From Siphonodentalium dalli (Eukaryota > Mollusca > Scaphopoda > Gadilida > Siphonodentaliidae): a DNA stretch of 64,000 nt. Location of the stretch: NCBI GenBank assembly GCA_032622095.1, contig CP136066.1, positions 97,983,319 through 98,047,318 of the forward strand. Reading direction: 5' to 3'. Shown here one piece after another: positions 11,188-23,070 of this stretch (positions are counted from its first letter, which is position 1; every line of letters starts with the position of its first letter). The notes under the pieces are model-generated. The model ran no database searches. It saw only the letters and a program-made list of their open reading frames with translations, and had not been told where the DNA came from. The translations under genes and the position numbers were made by a program.

Positions 11188-12640
11188 TCATCTGAGACGA
11201 AGTCTCCGGTGGAGCTATAGTCATCACTACTCGTCCGTCTGTCCACAATTCTTTGAACATCTTCTCCTCTGGAACCGTAAGACCGAATTGGTTCATATTT
11301 GGTGTGGATGTTCCCTAGGCGACTCTCATTCAGATTTGTTCAAATGAAGTCACTGGGTCAAATAGTTGCGAAAACAGGGCCACAATTTTATTTCTTCATA
11401 GTAATTCTTAGAACGACTTCTTTTCCAGAACTATAAGGCCTAATTGGTTCATATTTGGTGTGGATGTTCCCTAGGTGTCTCACATTCAGATTTTTTCAAA
11501 TGAGGTCACCAGGTTGATTAGTTGAGAAACCAGGGCCATAACTCATAGTAATTCTTATGACTTCTTCTCAAGAAATATTGGGCTGATTTAGCTTATATTT
11601 GGTACGGAGGGACCTTGGTTGACTGGGGTTCAGATTTGTTCAAATGGGGTCACTGGGTCAAATAGGGGCACAGCCAGGGACATAACTCTAAAAACAAAAA
11701 ATAAAAATTTTGTATTTTGACCTTTAATTTTTTTTTAGACACATCACAGCCTCATATTTCTTACCTAGATTTTTCTTAGCACGTTCTTCATCTATATGGA
11801 TTTTGGTATTGTTTATTTAACCCTTTCCACTCTTGTTTTTATATAGAATTCATCCAAGACAGGATTACTCAAACATTTTTCATCTGATCAACACCAAATT
11901 TGGTATATGAATTTTTGACACTTTTATACAGATCAAGTTCAAATGTGGGTTTCATTCGATATATTTTAAGAGTTATGGCCCTTTATAATTCACACCTCTT
12001 TGCTATGCACTATGAATTTTTAAGAGAACATGATAACACTGAAGCCTGTATTATAGAAGAAGCCAATTTATCAGTGTGGACACCTGATACTCTGGCTGAA
12101 GACTGCTTGCTTGCAGACCAGTTTACCATCTGTCATTACATGACATGACATTAGTTAAACACCTATTCTACAAGAATAAATAGGAATAGTCCATTGTTCA
12201 TTTCTTCAAGCCTGGACATAGTGTCTGACATTTGCAGAATGAGGTCCCCAGATGGTGAATTTAGTGTTGCTACCCCGTACAGCAGGCTAACGTCATCAAA
12301 TACACCCTACAGGGACCTAATTCTGCTTAGGCCTCATCTTCTGGGAAGTATCCTAAGTATCAAATTGAAATGTTTTAGTTACTTTTTGACTTTTTCCTAC
12401 CTGTTCAGTTTCAGTATCCCCCTAATTTGCAGAAGATAAAATGCATAATTGAGGTGTTCAATGGGTGTGCATCACCAATTTCAACTGTAGAACTTCAATC
12501 TGTTCCTAGGTTTCTTTGGCCGTTGAGGCCTAATTCAACGGCCTAATCAGATTGAGAATGAATTCGGTGATGCTAGCCCACCTTGCCGAATAGTGTCATT
12601 AAATTCACCTTTTGGGGACCTTATTCTGCAAATGTCAGAC
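11188..12640. repeat. large duplicated segment (partner at 53655-55100)
   Basis: The order of blocks here is AGCTC..GGTGGAGCTATAGTCATCAC, then CACATCACAGCCTCATATTT, TTCATCCAAGACAGGATTAC and TTGCTATGCACTAT, then the foldback element at 12222. The same order runs through 53655-55100 inside SLIRP intron 3 at high visual identity. It is a dispersed compound element or segmental duplication. Confidence 0.75.
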
Positions 12641-12650
12641 ACAATAAATT
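12222..12650. mobile_element. foldback element, 'GAATGAGGTCCCCAGA' family
   Basis: Each end is an imperfect palindrome joining GAATGAGGTCCCCAGAGGGT to its inverse ACCCTCTGGGGACCTCATTC; CTGACATTTGCA forms the outermost inverted end. The middle holds GCAGAAGATAAAAT and CATCACCAA.TTCAACTG. The same structure recurs at 15243-16375, 24497-24897, 54713-55110 and 63116-63545. Confidence 0.78.
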
Positions 12651-12849
12651 CATCTCTTTTAAAAACATAATTTTTTTTTAGATTGAACACCTTTCTCAAT
12701 TTAACCACAAAACAAAAAAACAAATACTAAACAAAAAAATCATAATTTTATTTTGTTCTTGTTTTATATATTTTTTTTAATTTTAATTAATATTTAATTC
12801 CTTGCTCATATTTAATTTTTTGTTTAAACTTATTAGAACAAAACAACTA

Positions 12850-13560
12850 ACACCATTATAACAGCCATCAGGTTGACCACACCAAATTTGATTTAAATCA
12901 GTCTAAAATCAAGAACATGCAAACAGCAGACACTTAGAGCAGGGTTCCAGAGTAGACAGAATGTTTACTTTAATAACAGTATAGAAGTCACATTGTGCTG
13001 GCTAAGATGATTAATGAGATGGCAGTATTAACAAAATAGGCTTGGAGTGAAAGCTTTGATTAATGTCTTAGAGATATCTGCCTGGTAGAGAGTTGTATAT
13101 AAGGCCAAACAAAATAATACCTGTGTTTAGTTAGGGTTACATGGTCCAAAATAATTAGGGTAGGGAATATATATATATATATATTTTTATTCTGAATTCT
13201 ATTGGGTCATTGACAATTCAATCTAGAAAGCTTCACAATTCAGATTAATTGAAAGGTTCAATACTAAATATTGATAATCCTGAATTAGCCAGAGCACTAG
13301 ACTAAAACTTCTAATCTTTATAGGAGAGGTTTGAAAATGGGTAAGATACCTTTCGAAGCCCTTCCCATTTAGAAAAAAAAATAAAATCTGCCTACAGTCC
13401 AATAAAAAGATTTGGATAGGCACCTTTTTCTAAGGTAGGTAGGGAAACCCTAAACATAGGTATTTTTTATTTTGTTCACCTAAATGACCTGTGACTTATG
13501 ATAACAAGCTAATTCCAAAGCCAAGTGTGAATCTGACAGTTAGGCCATTATTTATATACC
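12850..13560. repeat. second copy of the 9640-9930 segment, with insertions
   Basis: AACACCATTATAAC, AGAAGTCACATTG, GTTAACAAAATA and CCAAGTGTGAAT..TCTGACAGTTAGGCC occur in the same order at 9640-9900 and here. This indicates that multi-kilobase units between 9.1 and 13.6 kb were duplicated in tandem. An (AT)n run lies at about 13165-13187. Confidence 0.6.
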
Positions 13561-13645
13561 CTTTCATGAGGGGAGCTCCCCTGGTGCAGCATTAAAGATC
13601 ATGTAACAGTGCTTTCTCTTATAAATGCGAGCCTCCCATAGGGAG
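13558..13645. mobile_element. truncated TTAA-type double-hairpin MITE
   Basis: Only the left end survives: CCCTTTCATGAGGGGAGCT, the GTGCAGCATTAAAGATC block and the first hairpin arm. It then breaks directly into the neighbouring repeat. Confidence 0.6.
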
Positions 13646-14039
13646 CCAGGGACATAACTTATCCATTCATTGTAATTCTTAAAATGTCTTCGTATCAAGA
13701 ACCATCAAGCCTATTCAGCTTATTTTTGGTATGGGTGACTGGGATTCAGATTTGATTCAGAATTGGATAACTGAGTCAAATAGGGGTAGAGTCATGGACA
13801 TAATTCTTTCCCTTAATAGTTATTATTAAAACATCGTCTCAAGAACCATTTGGCATATATTTGGTATGGAGAGTCCTTGGGTCACTGGTATTCATATTTG
13901 TTAAAATGGTGTCACCAGGTCAAATAGGGGTGCAACCCTATTTTAATTCTTAAAATGGCTCCTCCTCGAGACCCACCAGGCTTATATGTAGTATGGACAC
14001 TGGTATGGAGGGTCTTTTTGTTACTTGGGACTGGGTTAC

Positions 14040-14875
14040 TGATTTTTAGCTCACCTGAGACGAAGTCTCCGGTGGAGCTATAGTCATCACTCCTCGTCCG
14101 TCGTCCGTCGGTCCATCTGTCCGTCCATCAACTTTTTTTAAAAACATCTTCTCCTCTGAAACCATCATACCAAATTGGTTCATATTTGGTGTGGATGTTC
14201 CCTAGGTGACTCTCATTCAGATTTGTTCAAATGAGGTCACTGGGTCAAATAGTTGCGAAACCAGGGCCATAATTCTATTCCTCCACAGTAATTCTTACAA
14301 CAACTTCTTGTCCATAACCATTGTGCCGATTTAGCTAATATTTGGTATGGAGGGTCCTTGGGTGACTGGTGTTCAGATTTGTTCAAATGAGGTCAGCCGG
14401 TCAATTAGTTGAGAAACCAGGGCCATAACTCATAGTAATTCTTACAATGACTTCTTCTACAAAAATATTGGGCGGAATTAGCTTATATTTGGTACTGAGG
14501 GACCTTGGGTGACTGGGAATCAGATTTGTTCAAATTGGGTCACTGGGTCAATTAGGGGCAGAGCCAGGGACATAACTCTAAAAACCAAAAAATTACATGT
14601 TTGCATTTTGATCATATTTGGGGTGGATGTTCCCTAGGTGACTGTCATTAATATTTGTTCAAATGAGGTCACTGTGTCAAACAGTTGCGAAACCAGGGCC
14701 ATAACTATATTCCTCCTTGGTAATTCTTATAACGACTTCTTGTCAATAACCATTAAGCCGATTTAGTTTATATTTGGTATGTGGGGTCATTGAATGACTG
14801 GGGTTCAGATTTGTTCAATGGGGTCACTGGGTCAAATAGTGGTGGAGCCAGGGCCATAATTCCCCAAAAAATAAT
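14040..14875. repeat. TAGCTCACCTGAGAC-family repeat, further copies
   Basis: It begins TTTTTAGCTCACCTGAGACG with a GTCCGTCGTCCGTC run, then repeats TTCAGATTTGTTCAAATGAG and CCAGGGCCATAA several times. Two or three tandem sub-units are visible. No coding exon is seen. Confidence 0.7.
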
Positions 14876-14879
14876 AAAA

Positions 14880-15240
14880 AATTCAGGAACTCCTTGATCA
14901 ATTTAACATACAAACAAAAAATATCACCCCCCCCCACATGACCCAGAACCCCACCCCCAACCAACAGCATTCCACCCTATCTCATATCCTAACTCACAGG
15001 TAAATAAAGTATATTTATTTAAATTCCCATTACAAGGCAACTCTCCTATGAACTGATATACATGACACATGGCAAGGCAGATAGAGAGATAAAGAGAGCT
15101 TCTGCAGCCTTAGACAGAGTCCCCAGGGAGTGTATTCATGTCATCCATAATTTAAATGAGATTAATGGTGTTATCAATGAAGCACCCTTGTTGTTTATAT
15201 TATCACTCAGTGGTCATTAAAATCAGATTAATTTCATTTT
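14880..15240. other. no feature recognised
   Basis: Contains a short C-rich run near 14928 and low-complexity flanks. I see nothing else. Confidence 0.4.
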
Positions 15241-15242
15241 CT

Positions 15243-16375
15243 CAAAGAGTGCCTGGCATTTGTAGAATGAGGTTCCCAGAGGGTGAATTTAGTGACGCTA
15301 TCCTACACAGCAGGCTAGCATAACCAAATACACCCTCTGAGAACCTTATTCCGCTTAGGCCTCATCTTCTGGGAAGTATCTAGAGTCTCAAGATCTCATT
15401 CTGCTTAGGCCTCATCTTCTGGGAAGTATCTATAGTATCAAATTTACATTGTTGTTAGTTAAATTTCCCTTCTAGGAAGTTTCTGTATCCCTTAATTTTC
15501 AGAAGATAAAATTCATGATTGAGGTGCCCAATGGGTGAACATCACCAATTTCAACTGGGGAACTTCAATCTTCTAGGTCTTCCATAGCAGTTGAGGGCCT
15601 TATCAGAATGAGGTCCCCAGAGGGTGAATTTAGTGATACTAGCCCGCTGTGCAGGATAGCCTCACTAAATTCACCCTCTGGGTACCTCATTCTGCAAATA
15701 ACAGACTATTTCAAAGCTTGATTCAAGGCTAGCATCACCAAATTCACCATTTGGGGACCTCATTCTGCTTAGGCCTCATCTTCTGGGAAGTATCTATAGT
15801 ATAAAATTTACATTGTTGTTAGTTAAATTCCCTTCTAGCAAGTTTCTATATCCCCTAATTTGCAGAAGATAAAATTCATAATTGAGGGGCCCAATGGGTG
15901 AACATCACCAACTTCAACTGGGGAAATTCAATTTTATTCTAGGTCTTCCATAGCAGTTGAGGACTTTATCAGAATGAGGTCCCCAGAGGGTGAATTTAGC
16001 GTCACTAAATTCACCCTCTGGGGACCTCACTCTGCAAATGACAGACACACTATCACACTATTTCAAGGCTTGTTGTATAATACATTGTGTTGCTTGAGGC
16101 CAGGCTTACACAATGTAGGAACAGACACGCTTTTTGTGATGCTATCCGGCACAGCAGGCTAGCATCACCAAATTCACCCTCTGACGACCTCATTCTGCTT
16201 AGGCCTCATCTTCTGGGAAGTATCTATAGTATCAAATTTACATTGTTGTTAGTTAAATTTCCCTTCTAGGAAGTTTCTATATCCCCTAATTTGCAGAAGA
16301 TAAAATTCATAAATGAGGTGCCCAATGGGTGAATATCACCAACTTCAACTGGGGAACTTAATTTTTATCCTTATC
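15243..16375. mobile_element. cluster of two to three 'GAATGAGGTCCCCAGA' foldback copies
   Basis: The pair GAATGAGGTCCCCAGAGGGT / ACCCTCTGGGGACCTCATTC and the spacer TCATCTTCTGGGAAGTATCT..AGAAGATAAAATTCATAA recur at about 15265, 15610, 15775, 15975 and 16200. This looks like tandem or nested accumulation of one family. Confidence 0.72.
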
Positions 16376-17800
16376 AGATTTGTGAAAATGGGATCACAAA
16401 GTCAAATAAGGGCAGAGCAAGAGACTTAACTATTTCACTACATAGTAATTCTTAAAATATGTTTGCAAGAACTAGTTGGCTTATATAGAATGGAATGTTC
16501 TTCCTTGACTGCAATTCAGATTTTTTTAATGGGGTCACCTGGTCAAATAGGGGCCAAGCGAAGGACAGTTTCCCTCTTAATATGCTTCCTTCACAAGGAC
16601 CATCAGGTCTATTTGACTGATATTTATGATATGTATGAAGGGTTCTTTGGTGTCTGGGATTCAAATTTATTCAGATGGGGTCACCAGGTTAAAAGGGTGG
16701 GACCAGGGACATAACTATATGTCTATAGTAATTCTTAAAATGTCTTCTCAAGGGATTTTGGACAATTTAGCTTACATATAGTATGGAGGAATCAGGAAGA
16801 TCCTTTAGTGACTGAGATACAGATTTGTTAAAATGAGGTCAACCTGTCAAGAAATGGCAGTCTATGGGGAGTTAACACATTTGTGTCCAATAAAATCATA
16901 GAAATACCAAATTCATTAAAACATCTACCTTGGAACCACCTGACTGATTGGTCTGACATACATGTATTGTGTTTTGGGTCCATGGATAATTGGGCTTCAA
17001 ACATGTTTAAATGGTTTTAGAAAAAGGCGCTTGTGAGATTGGAAATTTCCAACAATTGAGAAAGTTTGAGGTGTCGGTTGTGAAATTCCAACCTAAGACT
17101 TGGGAGTCTGGATCCCGGTCGGGAGGGGACTTGTTGAGCTGGAGGAGGGGGGTGATCAGTAGTGTACAGTTGGCAATTTCAAGGTGGTTTTTTACCAAGC
17201 TACATACTTGAAGTCTCTCTAGCCACATATCCTGTTTAAATCTACTTCTTTTAAAGTGATTATGAAAAGTGCTCACTGTTTTGGTCTCCAGAGTCCCAGT
17301 CTTATCAGTCTTTGCAGTCTGGTGAGCGACCCCACGGTCATTGACTGTCTTGTTTAAAATGGGTTCAACCAGTCAAGAAATGACATTTGGTGTATATGGC
17401 CTATGGAGAGTTGGTATCAATATCTGTTTGATTGCGGTCCACCATTAAAAAAAAGGGGGGGCATGTCAGGTTGGAACTTTGCAATAGTTACGATAGCTTG
17501 AGGTATCAGTTGTACAATTCCAGCATGTGCAAAGGAATTTTACGAACTTGAGAGTGTGTTTGCTTCATTGGGAGTGTGTTCACTTCAGTTAGGTGGGAGC
17601 AGACTATGTAGGGTGGGGGTGATCAGGGCCATGCAGTTGAAAATTTAAAAGTGCTTAATGGAGACCCACTAGCTACGTCCCTCTTTAGGACTACTTGTTT
17701 TAAAATGATTTTGACAAGTACTATTTCTTGTGGTCTTCCTAGTCCCAGTCTTCCAGTCTTTACAGTCTGGTGAGCGTCTCCACAGTCATTGACTGTCTTG
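16376..17800. repeat. degenerate TAGCTCACC-family tails and two end modules
   Basis: The end module (CTTTGCAGTCTGGTGAGCG..CATTGACTGTCTTGTT) occurs at about 17030-17350 and again, variant, at 17440-17800. Between them are decayed GGTCACC.GGTCAAATAGGGG units. No gene is recognised. Confidence 0.6.
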
Positions 17801-18284
17801 TTAATATTAGCAATCAAAATCACTGTCATGTGGAGTTCGTTAGTTTGTTAAAACAAGGTTTATAAAACATCTCAAAATGATACGTTGCCTTTGCGATAAC
17901 AAGCTACATGACGGGTGCGCATTCGGCGAAAATGCACCAGTGCGAAATAGTCACCTCAGTGTGCTTTCATGTTGATATCGATGCTTCACGGTTTCCATGA
18001 AGCTATTTGTGCTGATAAGCAGGGACGTGGCGACGGGCGGTGATTACATGGAGTGTATACCGTCCCCACAGGGACGTGGCGAGAGCGGGTGGTAGATTGA
18101 AATTGTTAGTTGGTCGATTTCCCAACCAATAATTAGTGATAAATGTTTTGTTTTAGACCAAATGTAGCAATTGTTTCTATGTTTAGTTCAAAGTTTGGTA
18201 TGAAATTGCTCGTGAGGGAGGTCACTATCAAGTGGAAATTTACCAACAATAGTGTGTGATATGTCTCCTTTGCTTTTTCAGAGT
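17801..18284. other. no feature recognised
   Basis: Less repetitive sequence just downstream (in - strand terms) of the broken gene. It contains GGGACGTGGCGA twice, about 50 bp apart. No frame worth reporting. Confidence 0.4.
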
Positions 18285-19032
18285 GTGAACGAACATGTCA
18301 GAGTATTATCAATAATATGAATGTCCATGCACTCAAATTGTCGAGAATTTGGATTATGTCATCAAGAACAGAAGATTCAGATGACAATCTGTGTTCTCGT
18401 TCAGTCAAAGTGGGTGATTGTTCGTGACCAAACATATCAACTTGCCCCAATTTCTTTCCAAATCCCATTGAAATTTTTTTGCCATCAAGGCATATCTTAG
18501 TTGAAATTCCATCTGTGCTTTAAGTTTTTAACATTATGTCTCAGAATCCCAGGTGAATCACATTCCAAATCGGCTGAAGAGAATTCAAGTTTTCAAATTA
18601 GGACATGCAAAATTTATATTGGCCTTCTGTGGATCCAGCTCCGTCGGTTCTCTCGAATCGTCATCAATACATCTGGGTCCTCCCAAAAACGAATGCATTT
18701 TCCGTGAAAGAGTCGGTATATAACTCCCCAAAACTGTCGCGTTGTTGGTGGATACCGCATCTCCTTGGAATTGGAACATTCCATAAATCGCACGACATCC
18801 ATGAATAATTGAAACGAGATGTTTCTCATTGGAAATGTTCCAGCTGACAGTTGTCTGAGAAACGATAACCATGCAGTCATATATCCGATTATCTTTTCCC
18901 AATGTTTCTAAAGCTGATGGAAGAAGTTGGTTGATTTCTTCCATTATATCTTTTATCTCAGCCGGGCAGAAAGGTATTTGACCATCTTTGAACATTTCAT
19001 GCGGATTTGTCACGGAAGGCCCATGCACTATA

Positions 19033-20295
19033 TGGCACGCCAAACCGCTATTTAATATTAATTTTACTCAAGTAAAATAAAATGACACTTTATTTCACTT
19101 AAGTAAAATAAAGCGCCATCTACATTGTTTTATTTTACTTAAGTAAAATTATAACACACACTAATTTTACTTAAGTGAAATAAAATTACCATTATGTTAC
19201 GCCCTTTTTTTATTTTACTTAAGTAAAACAGAATTTTACTTAAGTGAAATAAAACAGTTTTTATTTCACTTAAGTAAAATTCTTTTTTACTTAATTAAAA
19301 TAAATGTACATTTGGGTTTATTTCACTTAAGTGAAATAAACGCCATCTACCGGTCATCGATAGATGTCATTTATTTTACTTAAAGGGGTACTGTACACAG
19401 AGATAGGCAATTTTTTTTATTTACTCTCATTGACATAACTTTCAAGTTAGATTGTGTTCGTGTTATATGAGTTTCGTATAAACCTAATTTAGCGACGAAA
19501 ATATTGATCTTGGAAATAAAAATATTACGATTTCAAACTACGCGCCATGTTTTTGACCTTCACCGGAGAAGACGCAGGTTGCATGATGAACCGGAAGTTC
19601 AATTGATGCCTGCAATCTCTTCCATCGAACAATCTCACCCCCTATAAAAATACTTGACGCTTTATGAATCTTGTTTCTTCTCTTTTTTTCCAAATTGGTT
19701 ATAGCGGGACTTCCTTTTGCATGTAACATGTTTTGTTCGCAACTCAATAATGTTCGTCGTAAACGGCCGTCGATAAAAGACACCCAACATGTGAGATTTC
19801 AAGAACGGTAACTCGTACTGGCATAATTCTCCATTTTATGACTCCAGCCATAAATGATTTTATATTAAATAATTCAATTTTACTTTTGTGGTAGCCTGTT
19901 AACCGGAACGTTTTCAGTAGACATCGTCGACTCAAATACGTTATTTTAAAATATAATATTGATATTAGATCGCAATTGTTACCGGGAATTTATTGAAATT
20001 GGCGTACAGTACCCCTTTAAGTAAAATTAACGCATTATTTTACTTAAGTAGAATTCTTTTTTACTTAAGTAAAATAAAGGTCATTTTTTATTTTACTTAA
20101 GTAAAAAAGAATTGTACTTAAGTTAAAACATGGTTATTTTTACTTAAGTAAATTGTTTTTTACTTAAGTGAAATAAAAAATGACCGTTATTTAACTAGTA
20201 AAATAAAATATGATTTTATTTCACTTAAGTGAAATAAAGTGTCATTTTATTTTACTTAAGTAAAAATTAATATTAAATAGCGGTTTGGCTTGCCA
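19033..20295. mobile_element. TA-target MITE built of palindromic ACTTAAGT motifs, inserted in a coding frame
   Basis: The ends TGGCACGCCAAACCGC..TATTTAATATTAATTTT and the inverse at 20240-20295 form long terminal inverted repeats. TA flanks both sides (19031-19032 and 20296-20297), fitting a Tc1/mariner-type target. The interior is an array of about 19 copies of the palindrome TTT.ACTTAAGT.AAA with short spacers. A second element sits inside at 19384-20016. Without that insert it is about 0.63 kb. Confidence 0.8.
19384..20016. mobile_element. nested TTAA-target MITE (AGGGGTACTGTAC ends)
   Basis: The ends AGGGGTACTGTAC and GTACAGTACCCCT are perfect 13-bp inverted repeats. They are flanked by TTAA (19380-19383 and 20017-20020), the piggyBac-type target. 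The TTAA used is the centre of one ACTTAAGT palindrome of the host MITE. The 633-bp interior carries antisense open stretches but nothing recognisable. Confidence 0.82.
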
Positions 20296-20659
20296 TAGCA
20301 CTACACAGTCCACACGAATTCTCCCATCGCACAATCGGCTTGTCGAACAATTTCTTTCCGGCATGTACATCTTTCATGGGTGCGTTGAGTCGAGTTATCT
20401 TATAAGATGGCACGCCTGGGCTGTCTGCACCTATCTCACATGCCGCGAGATTCCGAAATGGAATGAAACATACTTGTCTTTGTGACCAGTGTCTTGGTCT
20501 TCTGTCCTTACCAACAGTGATAGCTCATTGCCAGCATGGATTTCCTCTGCATGTTTTAATGCGTCAGTGGAACTGTCGTGCGTTATTCTACAGTGGTAAC
20601 CTCTATGCATCTATAAATGCACAAATATAAAATAAAATGTCATTATGTTCGGTTATAAC

Positions 20660-21230
20660 GCCCATACTGTACTAAATTGTCCATTAAATATGTGCAATAT
20701 CGAAATTCTTTATCATGGGTGCGCACTGGAGCTGATCATTTTTGCTCGTTTTCGAACTGGAGCCATACAAAATTCGCACTGGAGCCACCGGGTGCTTGTC
20801 TTTGAATGTGCCACCTGTAGATGTTTTGAGATTGTTCGTGAATATGTTTGCATTTTCGTGTTCTGGAGATAACAAACTTACCAGAAAAATATGGGTTGCC
20901 CAATGGAATGTCCCACTTCTGATCTAAAAACAAACTTTACCGCCGAAGGTAACCGTAAATTGTCGAAAACGAAGTGATAAACTCTCAATTGTTCAATCTT
21001 TCGTGAGTGTTGCAAATCAAATTCAAAACACACGGATACAAACGGTCACACTGAACAAATCACAATACAATTTTGAATGAATAATGTCGATTGTTAAGAA
21101 AAGAATTGCCATTTTAAGTGCTGCGACACTGATTTTCACAACATTTCAGTGAGGGCAACTTAGCATTTACCGATGCGCACTGGACGTTTTTACGATTTTG
21201 GACGGATTTAGCAGGAGCGGTGGGCCTCCA
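20660..21230. other. region upstream (- strand) of the broken gene
   Basis: GCTCCAGTGCG-like words recur on the - strand, and open frames of 60-65 codons exist, but none could be joined convincingly. The 21170-21226 end is the repeat shared with 8867-8927. Confidence 0.35.
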
Positions 21231-21349
21231 GTGATACCACCGTGTCCAAATATAGTAGTATGTTATGGCATGGGGACATCTATCTTGGTCATCGGTATGT
21301 TGATGAACCAACATGGGGGGGGGGGGTATTAACAAAAGCTGGTTTCGTC

Positions 21350-21835
21350 CATTGATTTGTTCCAGAGTTATGACCTAGTAATGGATTTTACTCTTTACTA
21401 AATCCTTCGGCACACCCTACATGCTATATCTATCATCGCCAAACTTCATATGGATCTTTCATCTTTGGGGTGGCCTCTAGATTGGAGCTGTCAATTTTTT
21501 GTCCAAAATTCGTTAAAAAAAACATGGCCACCAACTGCCATCTTGGAATATACCTACCCTTTGCTTGACTTAATCCTTCGGCACACTCTACAGGCCTCAT
21601 CCGATCGTCACCAAACTTCATGGGAACCATCGTTTTCTGAATTTTGTATAAAAACAGAAACATGGCTCCCAGCGGCATTCTTCGATGTTACTCTTTGCAT
21701 GACTAAACTGTTCGGGCCACATCCCTCATTTCATATGGATATTTGGGGTGGCCAATAGATGGGAACTATCTAATTTTTTCAAATTTTGTTGGGAAAAAAA
21801 ATGTCTGCCAGTGGCCATCTTGGATTTTTTTTCAT
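21350..21835. repeat. family C repeat (AAACATGGCC..GCCATCTTGGA)
   Basis: Two to three units hold TAAATCCTTCGGCACAC, ATCGTCACCAAACTTCAT, AAACATGG and GCCATCTTGGA. The same family forms the 37440-38340 array. A G run lies at about 21316-21326. Confidence 0.6.
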
Positions 21836-21837
21836 TG

Positions 21838-22200
21838 ATCAACAGGCATAACATGAAAATTCTCAAATATAGAAAATTATTTATGGGTGGGTGCCTTTCA
21901 AATGATAATAATCATTAAATATCACAAATCAAGAATAAATAAAATCTCCTCTCATGATCTTCAGATATGATATCATGATATGAACTGCACTTTTGAAAAA
22001 AAATCTAGTCCTTGGTACTTGAAAACTGAAATTTTAAATATTTGTCATGCCATAAAAGTAACGTAAATGAGGTTATAGTACCCAATGGGTCTTACATATT
22101 ATGTCACAATAATCGCTTGTACCAAATTTAACAAAGAAATTCCTGAAAGATTGAGAAAATCCATCTTGAAATACCAGGAAATTTTGGCAAACATGCGTCT
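21838..22200. repeat. dispersed repeat, inverted partner at 61313-61665
   Basis: CATTGATCAACAGGCATAAC, CATAAATAATTTTGT-type and AATCCATC-type blocks here appear in inverse order and orientation at 61313-61665. The right part (AATAATCGCTTGTACCAAAT) also matches in inverse. Confidence 0.55.
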
Positions 22201-22230
22201 GACCCTTAAACATCCGTTACCAAATATTAA

Positions 22231-23070
22231 AGGTACTCAATCCGATCAGACGCTCCTAAATTACTATTTCTTTGGCTTCGGGGGTAAAAAATATTTTATT
22301 CGAGTCGAGGAACCCACCCATCAAAGCTCATAGTGATTAAATATCGATGTTTGAAGTTTGCTGTTTCTATTGTTTGTGGACCAGATCTTGTCCAAGACCA
22401 CGTGCTCAAACGGACAAATTGCGGTTGTAAGATGGATAACTCTAAAATCAAGTGGTTATTATTGTTAAAGACATATGTACTTGTTCGGGTGTGTGAAACT
22501 TATAAGTTAGTACTCAGGCACTATGATAACTGGAGGAATGTAACATTCTACTAACATCGCGAAAATTTGAAGCAAATCGACCGTACCACTCCAAAGAAAA
22601 CATGTCAGAATTACGCTCAATTGTAAATATTTACTACTCGATTCAGGATGCACCTATCGGCGATAAACTAGCGAAAACGATTTCCCCATCGAGAGTCAAT
22701 TCATTTAATTAATATAATATAAGAATGACGATACGTGTTGTCAATTTGAATATACTATTTGTAAAAAATACTACTTTGAACAAGATTATTCTCCATGTGT
22801 ATTTGATCACCATACCGGAGTGTTTCACATCACTTCAATAGTAACCACTTGATTTTCGAGTTATCCATCTTACAACCGCAATTTGTCCCTTTGAGCACGT
22901 GGTCCTGGAAAAGATCTGGTCCACAAACAATAGAAATGGCAAACTTCCAAACATCGATATCTAATAACTCTGAGCTTTGATGGGTGGGTTCCTCGACTCG
23001 AATAAAATATTTTTTACCCCCTAAGCCAAAGAAATAGTAATTTAGGAGCGTCTGATCGGATTGAGTACCT
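22231..23070. mobile_element. TTAA-target foldback MITE with long arms (AGGTACTCAATCCGATCAGA family)
   Basis: Arms of about 240 bp, 22231-22470 and 22835-23070, are inverted copies. Both contain CTTTGGCTTCGGGGG, GAACCCACCCATCAAAGCTC and GATGGATAACTC. TTAA flanks at 22227-22230 and 23071-23074. The centre holds a family A repeat (22480-22832). Relatives are at 35507-35977 and, decayed, 27451-27960 and 30195-30585. Confidence 0.82.

Larger units (their letters stand above)
18298..20610 (-). pseudogene. broken unrecognised protein gene, interrupted by a MITE
   Basis: Read on the - strand there are four coding-looking pieces. The first is 20610-20431 (MHRGYHCR..VSFHFG, preceded by a possible acceptor TTTATAG). 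The second is a shifted frame from about 20470 to 20296 (LNAPMKDVHAGKK..GLCSA). The third is 19032-18585 (IVHGPSVTNPHEMF to CPNLKT, then stop). The fourth is another frame from about 18520 to 18298 (STDGISTKICLDGKK..LDDIIQILDNL). Removing the element at 19033-20295 with one TA joins pieces two and three in frame. A frameshift near 20450 and a frame change near 18530 remain, so I call it a pseudogene. I do not recognise the family. It could also be an old transposon gene, since 21170-21226 upstream is repeated at 8867-8927. Confidence 0.6.

Noticed and set aside
12194-16269. Recurrent peptide MRSPEGEFSV..LLRPHLLGSI at several loci (also 54679, 63099)
   Set aside because: It is the translation of the GAATGAGGTCCCCAGA foldback arm. 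Copies accumulate indels and stops independently, and synonymous sites are no more variable than others.
18605-18880. Overlapping open frames on both strands within the broken gene
   Set aside because: They are antisense or shifted shadows of the 19032-18585 frame, which has the more protein-like composition.
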